Positions 12,960-24,188 of a stretch of 64,000 nt of DNA are shown piece after piece. The notes under the pieces were generated by a model that saw only the letters and a list, made by a program, of their open reading frames with translations, was not told the origin of the DNA and searched no databases. The stretch spans positions 72,664,001 through 72,728,000 of the forward strand of contig JBITNC010000001.1 of assembly GCA_050084985.1 (NCBI GenBank). The letters run 5' to 3'. A program made the position numbers and the translations under genes. How positions within the stretch are numbered: position 1 is the first letter of the stretch; every line of letters starts with the position of its first letter. Source of the stretch: Nageia nagi. Its lineage: Eukaryota > Pinophyta.

Positions 12960-13929
12960 TTTATCAATTCAAAGGGAGGTGTAATGGGGCTACCAACTGG
13001 ATATTAAAAATATAAAAATGTTTTAGGGTGCATAGTATGAAGGCATGTAGATTCAATCAATATTTTTTGTGTTCCCTAAGTGTAGACCCAAAATAATGCA
13101 TAATTGATAAATTGATGCACTATTTGTATGCAATATTTAATTGAAGCATATATCAAAATATGGCATCAAATAAACAATAATTAACAATTTAACTTCATCA
13201 TAATTATATAATCATGGAATAACAAAAATCATTCATCAATCACCATAACGCATTCACACAGATGTATGCTATGAAAAACCTAGAGGTAACACACCATTGG
13301 TTGTGTGGAATAAATAGATGAATGAAAGAAATAAAATATATGTAAGAGTGAGTTAAAGGGTTTAATAGATCTATATAGAGGTGGTGTTACAAAACATCAT
13401 TGTTGGTAGGATAGAGCAATCTTGAATGTGCTTAAGTGTCTCTTAGTATTTTTAGATGCCCTTGCATGATAAAGTTACATTGCCTTTGATGTATCTTTAT
13501 AGCAATGTCCTTGTCTTCTTTGATTCTTGAGATCATTGCATATTACATAATTTAAGGTATCTTTATTGATATTTGACACCTTTTACATTGTACAATGGTC
13601 TATTACATTGATTACATTACATTGGGTGTATTTTAACCCCATTTTACATTAAATATCATTAAAGCTCTAAAAAGAATTATTTCATAAATAATAATTAATT
13701 TTTAGGCATCTATGCTAAGAATATATGTGAGTAACATGAGCTACATTTCACTTTGGAGGCATTGTAGAAGGTCGAGTAGGGAAAAAAAATGCAAACTTAT
13801 GTGATAAGTCAATCATCCATGGATCTAGGTTTTTCCTTAATATGATGAGTGAATGCATGATTTATTTTAAAGTTGATGGGTAGTTGGAAGTTGTTATTTT
13901 GAGCATTTCTTTATTGTTCCTAGGAGAGA
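12960..13929. other. Unassigned sequence between LINE and old reading frame
   Basis: No domain is recognised on either strand. The end may include the LINE 3' untranslated region. The second half (13.4-13.7 kb) has repeated short ATTACATT-type motifs without clear periodicity. Confidence 0.4.
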
Positions 13930-14335
13930 ATGAGTAATTTCAAATCTATAAGGAATACAATAATAAAGGAGATTATGTAACATAAAGATGTACAAGAAGA
14001 ACTAACCAATTTTCTAGTAAGTGGTAACATGAAGGAGGTGCTATAAAAGGATGTGTACTTGGACATATGAAAATAAGGCTTTGATATTGGGATAGTGCAC
14101 CAAATAGCTTCTAACTAGAACAATGATAAAGTTATAGTGGGAGCCTTCTCCTTTGAGATACCCCCACAGTTGATTACAAAAATATTAGATCTACTAGATG
14201 ATGGCTTGAAGATTCAATAAGATTAAAGCCCTCAGTAGATGGAATTAGATTTCTTTTCTAAAGGATAAAAGAAAATGTGGGATGGGAAATATATACTATG
14301 GGAAGCCTTGCTGCAACCTTGGTCAAAGGTGGTTG
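13930..14335 (+). pseudogene. Uncharacterised decayed reading frame, 5' part (interrupted by chromovirus)
   Basis: From an ATG at 13930 one frame reads 135 codons up to the chromovirus junction with about eight stops. Most of the stops are of the kind produced by C-to-T change in Gln, Arg or Trp codons. The protein is mixed hydrophobic and charged, with IPPQLITKILDLLDDGLKIQ in the middle and LLQPWSKVV at the junction. When the chromovirus and one copy of its GGTTG duplication are removed, the frame continues in phase at 20349. I do not recognise the protein. It may belong to an older transposon. The start codon is only the first convenient ATG; the frame may begin upstream. Confidence 0.45.
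14331..14335. repeat. Target site duplication GGTTG, left
   Basis: GGTTG directly precedes the left LTR and is repeated exactly after the right LTR at 20344-20348. A 5-bp duplication is typical of Ty3/gypsy integration. Confidence 0.92.
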
Positions 14336-14739
14336 TGTTACAATGCTACAAATATGAAAAAGGGAAATATTATAGAAATGAAATGAATATGTAATTGAAA
14401 TAGGAAAATGATGACTATATATTGCAAATAACAAAGCATGTGCTAGTAAATAGAACACAAAATAGCATCAATAAGCATATAAGGATAGGATTTTATTGAA
14501 TAGTAATAGAATCATAGGCCACTTTGAGGGGGCTACCTCCTTACAACTCCAAAGGAAAAAAATAATGTTCAATATTCCTTTCTCCACACACTTCTATCTA
14601 TTTATATCAAACTAACCCTAACCCTAATAGTAATGCAAAATTGGGTTCTACCCTTACAATCATAATATTATAATGTAGGTTGATAATTTAATAAAATACT
14701 AATGCTAACACTAAAATGTTAGGATGTGGGATCCTAACA
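14336..14739 (-). repeat. 3' LTR of the chromovirus
   Basis: 404 bp. In element orientation it begins TGTTAGGATCCCACATCC, where the first bases form an imperfect palindrome (TTAGGAT...ATCCTAA), and it ends at the complement of TGTTACAATG. It matches 19945-20343 over its whole length with scattered substitutions and a few one-base gaps. Confidence 0.95.
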
Positions 14740-14752
14740 TGCCACCCATATT
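14740..14752 (-). other. Polypurine tract of the chromovirus
   Basis: In element orientation AATATGGGTGGCA lies immediately before the TGTTAGG start of the 3' LTR. The GGGTGGCA just upstream of a TGTTAGGATCC terminus is a familiar arrangement in plant chromoviruses. Confidence 0.75.
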
Positions 14753-14796
14753 GGGATGAAGCTTTGTCCTCAAAGCTTGAAGTGTGGAAACTATTG

Positions 14797-14960
14797 CTAT
14801 AGCTGATGAAGGATTTCCCATGTTGCATCTTCTAGTGCCATGCCTTGCCACTGCATAAGGACTTCTATGATAGAGAGATTACAAAGCTATCTTGAGCATT
14901 GATCCATAACTACCTTAGGTACAACTACCATTGATCCATCCTCTACCAACTTAGGTAATT
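14797..14960 (-). pseudogene. Chromodomain at the integrase C-terminus
   Basis: The minus strand reads VLMQWQGMALEDATWEILHQL and then a TAG stop at 14799-14797. This matches the conserved second half of chromodomains in plant chromoviruses (VLVKW...LP.EDATWE). The chromodomain is thought to target integration to particular chromatin. The stop is probably the native polyprotein terminus, because it sits at the expected position just before the PPT. Confidence 0.8.
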
Positions 14961-15079
14961 ATGTCTAAACTCAAACCTCTAATCTAATCACTTTCATGAG
15001 GTAAGAGACATGAAACACTAGGTGAATCTTGGAAGAAGTAGGAAGCTATAATTTGTATGCAACTAGGCTAATGCATCGT

Positions 15080-16070
15080 AACACCTTGTAAGGACCATAA
15101 AACTTTGGGGCAAATTTTTGAGGGCCTTTTATTTTTAAGGATTTGGTGATAAGGTTGCAACCTCAAAAAGACCATGTCATCTACCTAGAACTCCCTTTCC
15201 ACATGTTGCTGATCAGCTTGTTATTTAATATGATGTTGGGCTATCTGAAGGTTATCCTTGAGAAAATAAGGAATATCAACTCGAGTAACTAAATCTGATT
15301 CAAATACCTAAACTTTATTGGTACATGCAACATATGAGGTGAATGATGGTGGAGCTTGACCATACATTGCTTCATAGGGGGTCATCTTATTAGCAAAATG
15401 ATAAGATATATTATAACACCATTCAGCCAAGGGAAGCCATCGTACCTAATGCATAAGTTGTGTGAAGAAAAATAATGTAAATATATTTCTAAGCATTTGT
15501 TGACAATTTTAGTTTGACCATCAGTTTGTGGGTGATATGCTGAGCTCATGTTTAGTTGGGTACCTTGAAGTTTAAAAAGCTCTTACCAAAAATGACTTGT
15601 AAAAGTGGGATCATGCTCATTGATAATCATCTCTAGCATGCCATGTAGTTTGAAAATTATATCTAGGAATAATTATGCCACTATCACTACTTTGTAGGTA
15701 TGAGCCAATGAACCAAAATGAGCATATTTGGATAATCAATCAACCACCACTAGAATAACTAATTTACCATGAGATTTAGGAAGGCCTTCAATTAAATCCA
15801 TTGAGATATCAGTCCATGTATGGATAGGTATGGGGAGAGGTTGAAGGAGTCCCAGAGTACCCACTATCTCACCCTTTTGTCATTGATACACATCACAAGC
15901 TACCACAAACTACTTGATATCCAATTTCCTACATGTCCAATAGAATGACTATGCCACTTGCTTATAAGTTTTCAAAAATCCTTCATGTCTTGATGTAGGT
16001 GTGGAATGCAATTTGGCAAGTATTTTTTATTTACATTTTGAAGGAGATGGTAACATAATTTGACCTTTGA
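15080..16070 (-). pseudogene. Chromovirus integrase
   Basis: The N-terminal HHCC region reads HEGFLKTYKQVA, stop, SFYWTCRK, then CDVYQ, a stop and QKGE. The core follows, with [13 protein letters not shown] carrying the first acidic residue, then ...INEHDPTFTSHFW, where the usual SDRD has become NEHD. SSAYHPQTDGQTKIVNKCLE comes next, with Lys at the position of the third catalytic acid (family DGQTE). The C-terminal LGPQKFAPKFYGPYKVL type segment reads near 15.1 kb. Several stops replace Gln (CAG to TAG) and Arg (CGA to TGA). The identification is certain; activity is excluded. Confidence 0.9.
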
Positions 16071-16249
16071 ATCTCAAAATACTATCATGCCATGTATGGT
16101 GTGGTTTACTCATGGGATCTTGAGTGATCTATTTTAGTAATTCTTGGGTGAAGCTATCCTTTGCCCACTCTTATTTAACTTTATCCAACCATTGAAGAAT
16201 AGGAGATGAAAGAGCTTGCAATGCTACTTGATCTTCAAATTTTTTGAAA

Positions 16250-17450
16250 AAAGCATCGACAACCACATTCTCCTTACCTTTATGGTATAGTATCTCATAA
16301 TCATACCCTAGTAGTTTAGTCACCCATTTTTGTTGCTCAAGCATAAAAATGTGTTGTTTAATGAAAATTTTTAAATTATGATGATCTATGAGGATGATGA
16401 AATGGTGACCAATGAGATATGGTCTCTAACATTGAACTGCATGAATGATGGTAAGCATTTCTTTTTCATAGGTGGATTTACCCAAATTTTTTCCAAAGAG
16501 TGCTCTACTAGTGAATGGTAAGGGATACCCCTCCTACATTAATACTACCCTGATTCCTACTCCACAAGCATCACTTTCTATCACAAATATTTTAGAAAAA
16601 TCTAGCATTACTAATATTGGGGTGGTACACATCACCTCCTTGAGCTTAAGGAAAGCTGCCTTAGCTTGAGGGGACAATTAGAATGCATTCGTTTTCAACA
16701 ACATGGTTAGAGGTGTTGTAATCTTACCATAATCCTTCACAAATTTCTTCTAATAGCTTATCAAACCTAAGAATCCTCAAATACTTTTTAAAGATGTAGG
16801 AATAAACTAGTTTTGCATGTCAGTAATCTTTTGTGGATCCACCTTAACTCTCTCTTTGGATATAACATGGCCTAAGTAATCAATTTCCCTCTTACCAAAT
16901 GAAAATTTTGATTTTTTTGCATATAACTAGTGTTCCTTCAAAATTTGTAAGGTTTGGTCAACATCTGCCACATGTTCTTGCCATGTCTTATTGTAGATTA
17001 AGATATCATCAAAGAAAACTAAAATGAACTTCCTCAGGAATGCATGAAACACCTGATTTATTAAACTTTGAAATGTGGATGGAGCATTTGTGAGGCCAAA
17101 AGGTATGACCAAGAACTCATAATGGCCCTCATGGGTGCAAAATGCAATTTTTGGTATATCCTCCTCCTTGAGGTGGATTTGGTGATACCTAGATCATAGA
17201 TCTAGCTTGGAAAAATATCTTGCCTCATGTAGTTCATCCAATAATTTATCAATGATTGGGATGGAAAATTTGTCCTTGATGGTAATTTTGTTAAGAGCCT
17301 AAAATCCACACACATACACCAAGACCCATCTTTCTTATGAACCAATATAATTGGAGAAGAATATGGGCTTATGCTAGGTCAAATTACTCTTGCATCCAAT
17401 AGCTCCTTAACCAATTTTTCAATTTCATTTTTCTATAAACAAGGATACTA
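16250..17450 (-). pseudogene. Chromovirus reverse transcriptase and RNase H
   Basis: The RT reads FCTHEGHYEFLVIPFGLTNAPSTF and then FFDDILIYNKTWQEHV with the two catalytic aspartates near 17.01 kb; 17112-16927 is still open. Downstream come YLGHVISK, GFLGLISYYKKFVKDYGKI and the connection region. The RNase H follows, with IESDACGVGI near 16.57 kb, PLPFTSRAL, STYEKEMLTIIHAV and DHHNLKIFI, ending in a KWVTKLLGYDYEILYHKGKEN stretch. Stops are scattered through the reading. The order and motifs are those of Ty3/gypsy pol. Confidence 0.94.
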
Positions 17451-17680
17451 ATAAGGATGAATGTTTGGTGGGTGACTTCGCAGCACCAACTAGATAGCAT
17501 GATCATGTGATCGTTGGGGTGGTAAGCCCCTTGGTTCCTTAAAGGTAATTGAATGCTTACTTAAGATGTGCTATAGATCCTTAGGCTCTATGATTTTAGA
17601 TTCGATGATTGATAAAGAGTATAATTGTGCTAGCATCCCTTTCCTAGTTCTTCATAGGATCTTTTCCATGCAATGTGAGC

Positions 17681-18040
17681 TCACAATTTGTATAGATCCA
17701 CCCTATAATCCCCTGAGAGTATGCTCTTGTTCATTATTTTGAAGGTCATCCATAGCTCTATAAAATTCCAATGTATAGTGCCCAAATTCCTCAACCATTG
17801 TACCCCCAAAACTATATCACATCCCCCAAGTGGTAAAGTGTACATGTCACTTTTCAAAGTATAATGGTCCATGCTGAGTTTGACATTGTGACATGTGCCT
17901 TTAGATGCTATTTTTCCTCCATTACCAACCATAACCTCAAAATTATTTGTAGGGTGGATGTAACAGTTAGCAACCTTAGCCATTCATGGATAAATGAGAT
18001 TATGAGTACTTTTTGAATCCAACAATATTATGAGTGAGCA
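17681..18040 (-). pseudogene. Chromovirus aspartic protease
   Basis: A 100-codon open segment (17983-17681) ends in the flap-to-C-terminal motif GGCDIVLGVQWLRNLGTIHW, the standard signature of plant gypsy retropepsins. Just upstream the active-site region reads LLDSKSTHNLI where the family has LLDSGSTHNFI. The catalytic Asp is kept and the essential Gly has become Lys. A TGA separates the active site from the rest. Confidence 0.88.
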
Positions 18041-18199
18041 CTTTTTAATGAACCCTTTCACCTTCATAGTTTGAGGGTGTGGTAATTCCTGCCAATGCAT
18101 TGTAAGAGATAACTAGGGCCTCCTCATTTGGAATTTCCTCTATAGTCTCTTCAGGTGCACTCTCATATTCCTCCTCACTAGGAGCATCAACATCAAGCA

Positions 18200-19164
18200 A
18201 ATATAACTTTTATTATGTACAATGATGACCACAAACAAATTTTTCATCATAATTATAGCATAAGCCCTTCTTTCAATGCTCTTCCATTTCTTCCACATCA
18301 ACTTCTTAGTTTACATTGTGCGATTTGATGGTGGGGCACTTATGTTATTAGAGGAATGGGAAATATTATGTGTTTTTGTGAATGGAGGTCTTGCATTTCA
18401 TTTATGAGCACTAGCTTTATCTTCAGCAAGCTTTGCCAAGGCAATAGCATCTATCATATTTTTGGGATTAAACATTTTTGACCTCTAGTTTAATTTCTTC
18501 CTTTAAGCCACTAATAAGATAACTTGTAAAAAATGCATCATCCAACCCCTTTATGTGATTTGCTAATTTCTTAAATTGATTTTGGTATTCTTTAACTGTT
18601 GTAGTTTGATGTAACTTAGTTAATACCCTATGAAGTCTTCATAGTCACTAGGACCAAAATAGATCAATAATGCTGAGTGAATTCATCCCATGAAGGAGCA
18701 AGATGCATTTTGGAGTACCACTAGTGCCATTGGAGAGCCTCATGGTCCAAATGAAAATATGCCATGTGCACCTTCAAATCCTCTAGGATTTTGTTCAATG
18801 TGAAATACTGTCCAACTTTATAAATCTAGCCATTGGGATTATCTCCATCAAATCAAGAAAAATCCAATTTGGTTGTGTAGGGAAGAATGAAACCACCTTG
18901 TTGGATCTAAAAGTTATGATGATACCCTTATGGATTTCTTGATTGTCCTAATTGGTATGAACTAGATACATTGTTGTTATGACTGAGACTTAGTTGAACA
19001 CTATCACATTTACTATTAAGGGTTTGTATTTATATCTGTATTTATCAAATTTCTACTCTAAATGTATTGGTAAGTGTATATGCCATTTGTTGGATCATAT
19101 TTTGAAATGTCATCATGGTAGGATTAGCTTGTGCTACTATTTGGGATCTTATTTTAGGTGCCAT
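18200..19164 (-). pseudogene. Chromovirus gag
   Basis: An ATG at 19164 opens MAPKIRSQIVAQANPTMM. The reading passes a serine- and glutamine-rich segment and the canonical retrotransposon gag domain: DFS-x-FDGDNPNG, VGQYF, EDLKVHMAYFHLDHEALQWH, then the APSWDEF segment. A zinc knuckle follows near 18.26-18.22 kb as CYNYDEKFVCGHHC, where the second Cys is Tyr. Frames shift at least twice. The start is supported by its position about 770 bases inside the PBS and by the basic, Gln-rich N-terminus. Confidence 0.85.
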
Positions 19165-19930
19165 TTCTTAAAACTACTATTTTGAAGCTGATATTCCTAA
19201 AAATTGCTATTTTTAGAAATTACTATTTTTTAGAAATTTCCCAAAAAAGTGTATGGGTGTAATATATCAAAATAATTAGCTCAAAAAATGATCATAATGG
19301 GCTAGGTCTTCTAATGATGATTTTTGGATCCTCAAACTTTTTTTTTATGTCTATGGGTCTATCTGCTTCTGTTAAAAGTTGTTGAAAAGTACAGATTTTT
19401 AATTATTTAGCTCTAAAGTTTTTACTACCTTTGAATTGCTATTTTTGGTGGCTTTGAAAAACTACATCTCATACATTCTGCTTCCCAATTAAGTTTTTGT
19501 GTGAAGAAACAATTCTAAGGTAAGGATTATCTACTCTATAGGCTTGTCTAAATGCCCCTCCTATCCAACTTTCATAAGGAATGAGGCTACAAATATGGCT
19601 TCTATGATAAGTAACTTTCCAATGGCACTTGCTAGTGTACTATAGTTTACAAATGATCAATATATCTTCCTACTTAGTTTTCATTTATAACCTAGATAGT
19701 ATTCAATATAGTTTTTGGTATGTGGAGTCCAATTCTATGTAGGGTTTATCTAAGGCTTGGTATTGGTGCAGAGTTTTTTTCACCTCACTTTACACACAAC
19801 TTATGGTAAGTGTGCTTAGCCAAAAATGATAGATCCTCCTAGATATTTTAAAACCCTCAGTACAAGGTTTCTAGCCTAGACCTCTAAATTTTTTTTTTTA
19901 ATTTTCTATAGTACAATGGCCCTAGAAAGA

Positions 19931-19942
19931 GCTCTAATACTA
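19931..19942 (-). other. Primer binding site (tRNA-iMet type)
   Basis: In element orientation TAGTATTAGAGC lies two bases from the 5' LTR. It differs at two positions from TGGTATCAGAGC, the sequence complementary to plant initiator tRNA-Met used by most plant LTR retrotransposons. Confidence 0.8.
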
Positions 19943-19944
19943 GA

Positions 19945-20343
19945 TGTTATGATGCTACAAATATGAAAAATCAAAATATTATAGAAATGAAATGAATATG
20001 GAATTGAAATAGGAAATGATGACTATATATTGCAAATAATAGATCATGCACTCATAAATAGAACATGAAATAGCATCAATAAGTAGATAAGGATAGGATT
20101 TTATTGAATAGTAATAGAATCATAAGATGCTTCAAGGGGCTACCTCCTTACAACTCCAAAGGTGAAAAATAATGTTAAGATGCCTTTCTCCACATACTTC
20201 TATCTATTTATTTAAACTAACCCTAACCTTAATAGTAATGCAGAATCGGGCCTCGCCCTTACAATCACAATATTACAATATAGGCTGATAATTTAATAAA
20301 ATACTAATACTAACACTAAAATGCTAGGATGGGGATCCTAATA
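19945..20343 (-). repeat. 5' LTR of the chromovirus
   Basis: 399 bp copy of the LTR, ending on the plus strand with GGGGATCCTAATA where the left LTR has GTGGGATCCTAACA. It directly abuts the second GGTTG at 20344-20348. Confidence 0.95.
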
Positions 20344-20348
20344 GGTTG
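20344..20348. repeat. Target site duplication GGTTG, right
   Basis: Exact copy of 14331-14335, immediately outside the right LTR. Confidence 0.92.
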
Positions 20349-20700
20349 GTACAATAATGGGTTATATTACTCTAAATGACCAATTAACATGGGTTTGAGG
20401 CATACCATCTAGCAATCCTAAACAACATCACATGGGGAAAAAGGGTGGACATCCTTTACTTTCTCTTTAAGGACCTAGAAGAGGAGGTAAATGAAATCTA
20501 AAAAAGTTTAATCAAGTATACCTTGCACTAGGTTTATTCTTAGTGGTAGCTAAGAATAACCATGAGGAAACTCATGGAGTATTCTAGTCACTTCCTCTAA
20601 GAAAAATACCAAAGGATAGTACCATAAAAATTCTTCCTATATAGAAATTGTTAATCGAGGGTTTAATTAAGGGTTTGTAGAAAAAAATTTCTCCTTTAGT
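20349..20700 (+). pseudogene. Uncharacterised decayed reading frame, 3' part
   Basis: This is the continuation of the frame that starts at 13930. It reads TIMGYITLNDQLTWV, a stop, GIPSSNPKQHHMGKKGGHPL, a Leu-Ser stretch, then a GPRRGGK basic segment and VYLALGLFLVVAKNNHEETH. Stops fall mostly where Gln, Arg or Trp would be expected. The His/Gly/Lys-rich central part and the long open phase on both sides of the chromovirus argue for real ancient coding sequence. No family is recognised. Confidence 0.45.
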
Positions 20701-20799
20701 ATTTATCCAACACTTCTATACATTTATCTATTCTAAAGTATGTACTAAATTATTTGATAAAATTAGTCTCTTGGTTAGGTAATATTTCAATCTCTTCAA

Positions 20800-23410
20800 T
20801 GAAAGAAACCATCTAGGAATCCATAGTCATATTTTCACATAGCGCTCTTCCTTGGACCAGCTTAGTTAGCTTTATATCTACATCATATTCTAGTATTTTG
20901 TAGCTTAATTAGTTTTTCTTCTCTAATATTTCCTCAAATAACATAATTTTTAACATCTAGGTGAATGGTATAAAAAGAATCATTTTTAGGGATATACATA
21001 ATGTTTGAATTTTTTAAGTAATTTCATTATTATAAATATTTATTTTTCAATAAAATAGGACCTAAGTTTTTGATGATCATGCAATATTTTGTTTTTTATG
21101 GAAAGCAATGGGATGCTCTTCTTCTTTATCATCTCTTTGAGATAGAATATTCACTATACATTTCTTCACATTATAACATACATGATGAAGTATTTTGAAA
21201 AATCAATATTTTAAGGACCAATTCTTGAAAAATAACTTATTTTATCTTATAAAAGGCTTACTTTACTTTTGGGGATTAGATAAATTGAATATCCTTTTTT
21301 AGCATAGCACTAATAGGTACCATAATTTTGGAAAAATCATTAATAAATTTTCTAACAAAAATTAATCAATCCCAAGAATGATTGCAATGCATATTTTTAG
21401 GGTAAAGGTAAAGCTTATATTTTTTACTAGATCAACATTAATAAATACTATCTCTTCTAAAACAACATGATTGAGAAGATTTCCTTGATTTACCATAAAT
21501 ATTAATTTCTTGGAATTTATAGAGTTGATTCCAAAATGCTTTCAATTTTCAAATACTAATCGAGATATTGTATGTGATATTTCTTATCCTATGATAAAAT
21601 AATGATACCATCAAGGTAAACTAAAATGATCTTTTTAATCAACTCACCAAATTTGTGATCTATGGCTCTTTGAAATATAGCCTTGGTGTTTGATAGATTA
21701 AAAGGCATTCTTTAGAAAGAAAAGGTACCCCATTTGGAAGTAAATATCATTTTGTGTTGTTTCTCATTTTTTACTCATATTTAATTAAACCTAGAGAATC
21801 CATCAATAATTGAGAAACAACAAGTATTGATGACTATTTGCAGGATTTATTCCATAGGAGGGATGGGTAATTATCTTTCAGATAAATATTATTAAGATTT
21901 CTAAATTCAACATAAAGTCTTATCTCCCAATTCTTTTTTCTTACAAAAATAAGTTGGCAACCCAAATTGAATGCTTGATATAATAGATAATATTAGCATT
22001 GATCAACATTAACAACTCTTATTTCATATCTTCTTCAAGCTTTGGTTAATTGCTATTTATTTTTTCCAGTTAAGCTTTGCTCTTAGAACTAGTTCTATAC
22101 TATGTTGTATCACATCTTCATCATATTCTTTAGATCATCATATCTTCATCAATGATACTAGCATATTCATTGGATAATTTAATAGCCTTATTTTCCTCCT
22201 CTAAATTGCATTCTTATTCAATCTTAATGTTCTTATTAGTGTTGAATGTAGCCTATTTGTGACTTTATTTGTATAATACCAAGGATCTAGCTCTCTATTG
22301 ATATTTTGAATCAAAAATTTTATCAAGGATTTTTGGCTTTTGCAAAATAATAATTGTTCCTCAATTGAATGATGTTAGCTTATTCCAAAAAATCATGTAG
22401 TTTTTTTACCAGATACATGGTAAACTGCTTCATCCACTAGAAATTCTATAATTTGCACATCAAAGTCAAATACTTGCCAATATATTTATATATTAAGGAT
22501 TTAAGATCTATACATTACTTTAACCCCACCAATATCTATAATATGATGATTCAGGTTAAGTGGGTACCCTTTGTATCAAGAGCATTATCTAATTAATTAT
22601 GTTTCTTAGTTCATAGCTAAACACAATGCTTTATATTCAACCACGTTATTAGTATAACCCCAAAAAGGTAGTAAGAGAATATTTTTATATGTCCCTTATT
22701 GGCTTCATAATGCATTGGATCCAAAACCTTTCTTGCATATTAACACATCAAAATATGTATTCCATTATTCATACTCTTTAGTTGTTACTAATATGAGGTT
22801 GATATTTTCATATAGGCAATAGTTTCCCATTCCAACATTAGTGATAACATAGTTAAGATCATTAGCTGATAATATCTCATGGTCATCAATGCTTATTGAT
22901 AAGATCATTATCTTTCACTTCAACACCATCCCTATTGAAAATGTTTTTAGGAATTATTTTGGTATGGAAAAAAATGCACCTTCATTAGGTATATTAACTC
23001 TCTTATTCTCAAAAGGAACTTCTAAGTGAGAATAGTCCATGAGTAAGTAACCTCCTAGTTTGGTTATAAATTCTATAGAAAGATACATTCCAAAAAATTA
23101 GGAAAGATCTACAACTACAATATCTTGGATCATTGTGATCTAATAAAATTTTTAGGGACATAGGTACTTTTTGAATACTCCTACAACATCCACTGGTGTT
23201 CCATCTAGTTGTAGAAGTCCTTCATGATAATAACTATAATAGAATTTTAACTCCTTGGCTATTGTTCTATGTATGATTTTGCTAGTAGCTATATTATCTA
23301 TTAAGGATTTATGCATTTTCCACCCTTCCATTCTAAGGGAGATGTAGAATAGATGAAGTATAGCTACCCCTATGGGAGTTAGAAGCTGAAGCTCAAGTTT
23401 AACCATCATA
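20800..23410 (-). pseudogene. Older Ty3/gypsy pol relic (protease, RT, RNase H)
   Basis: Minus strand. A retropepsin-like segment lies at 23409-23152 (open for 85 codons), with LIDNIATSKIIH near the active site and a QLDGTPVDVVGVF stretch. The RT follows near 21.75-21.6 kb as FNLSNTKAIFQRAIDHKF and then ILVYLDGIIILS, where the second catalytic Asp of YLDD is Gly. An RNase H-like HPIAFHKK and a YNV-Cys-rich stretch come near 21.2-21.05 kb. Stops are very frequent. No integrase and no LTRs could be found. It is more decayed than the neighbouring chromovirus and carries a hAT-like insertion on its upstream side. Confidence 0.65.
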
Positions 23411-24188
23411 GTATTATCAATAAGAAACTATCCTTTGGGTTATTTTATACTTGAAGCTTCTTGAAGTAAATATATTTATCCTAGTATTAATAATACATCA
23501 AACATTAAGACTCTGGAAGGAGTTACCTTTAATTCTTTAACAATATTATAAGGGGAAGTGGGAAGTGACTTACTCATATTAGATAGTTGAAAGTATTGTA
23601 TTGTTGAGAAACTCTTTTTATATTATTCTATGATAAAATGATATCACAATTTTTGTATAATACTCTTCAATTTATCTAGGTCTTTTGGAATTGGTACAAT
23701 TTTATGCACTGGTGGTAATTATTATCAAGCTTTGAGATACTTTGAGTAGCATCTTGGTTTGTTGAAGGTACTTTATTTTGATTGGATTTAGGATTCTTGA
23801 GAAATTATTTAGGTTTAAACATTGTAACTTCTTGAGATGACCTTATTGCACATAATTTAGATAACACTCTATATACCCTAGAATAAATAGATTCATCATT
23901 GTTCATTCTACCATATGGTCCACCATTTGGTTAGCTCTTATTCTCAAGTATTAATGTTGATACAATATAGAAGTGTATGCAACATAAGGATCATTATATG
24001 TAGCTTACCATTCTAGATCCTTAAGTGATTCAACTTCAATAGTTTTAGTTGTACTAACCATTATGGTTTGTTGGACATGGTTAGAAGTATTTGATTAACC
24101 AATTTGAGCTTGATCATATTAAACCTAAGGATAAGGTAAATTTCTTTGATACTAGTACTTAAGCTTCTTCTAGGAATCTTGGTTTTAT

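Larger units (their letters stand above)
5800..12960 (+). mobile_element. Decayed L1-type LINE, split by an inverted LINE fragment
   Basis: Plus-strand domains occur in the order expected of a plant L1-like LINE: an ORF1-like region (5.9-6.8 kb), endonuclease (6.9-7.5 kb), reverse transcriptase with its C-terminal region (8.1-9.98 kb), zf-RVT (11.94-12.25 kb) and RNase H (12.43-12.85 kb). The gap from about 10.0 to 11.6 kb holds a LINE fragment in the opposite orientation, so the element is interrupted. Dozens of stops and several frameshifts make it dead. Boundaries are inferred from the domains; no target duplication or poly-A end could be fixed. Confidence 0.75.
14336..20343 (-). mobile_element. 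Complete, inactive Ty3/gypsy chromovirus
   Basis: The element is about 6.0 kb on the minus strand. Its LTRs are 14336-14739 and 19945-20343, flanked by GGTTG on both sides. The 5' LTR is therefore the right one. A primer binding site resembling initiator tRNA-Met lies at 19931-19942 and a polypurine tract at 14740-14752. Coding order is gag, protease, RT, RNase H, integrase, chromodomain, which defines a chromovirus. The clade (Reina, Tekay, Galadriel or CRM) was not assigned. The two LTRs align by eye with roughly 45-50 differences in 400 positions (about 88% identity), so the insertion is old. Many stops, mostly at Gln, Arg and Trp positions, show it is dead. It interrupts an older plus-strand reading frame. 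Confidence 0.96.

Noticed and set aside
14614-14634. CCCTAACCCTAA resembling plant telomere repeats
   Set aside because: Only two imperfect units, located inside the chromovirus LTR and also present in the other LTR; not a telomeric tract.
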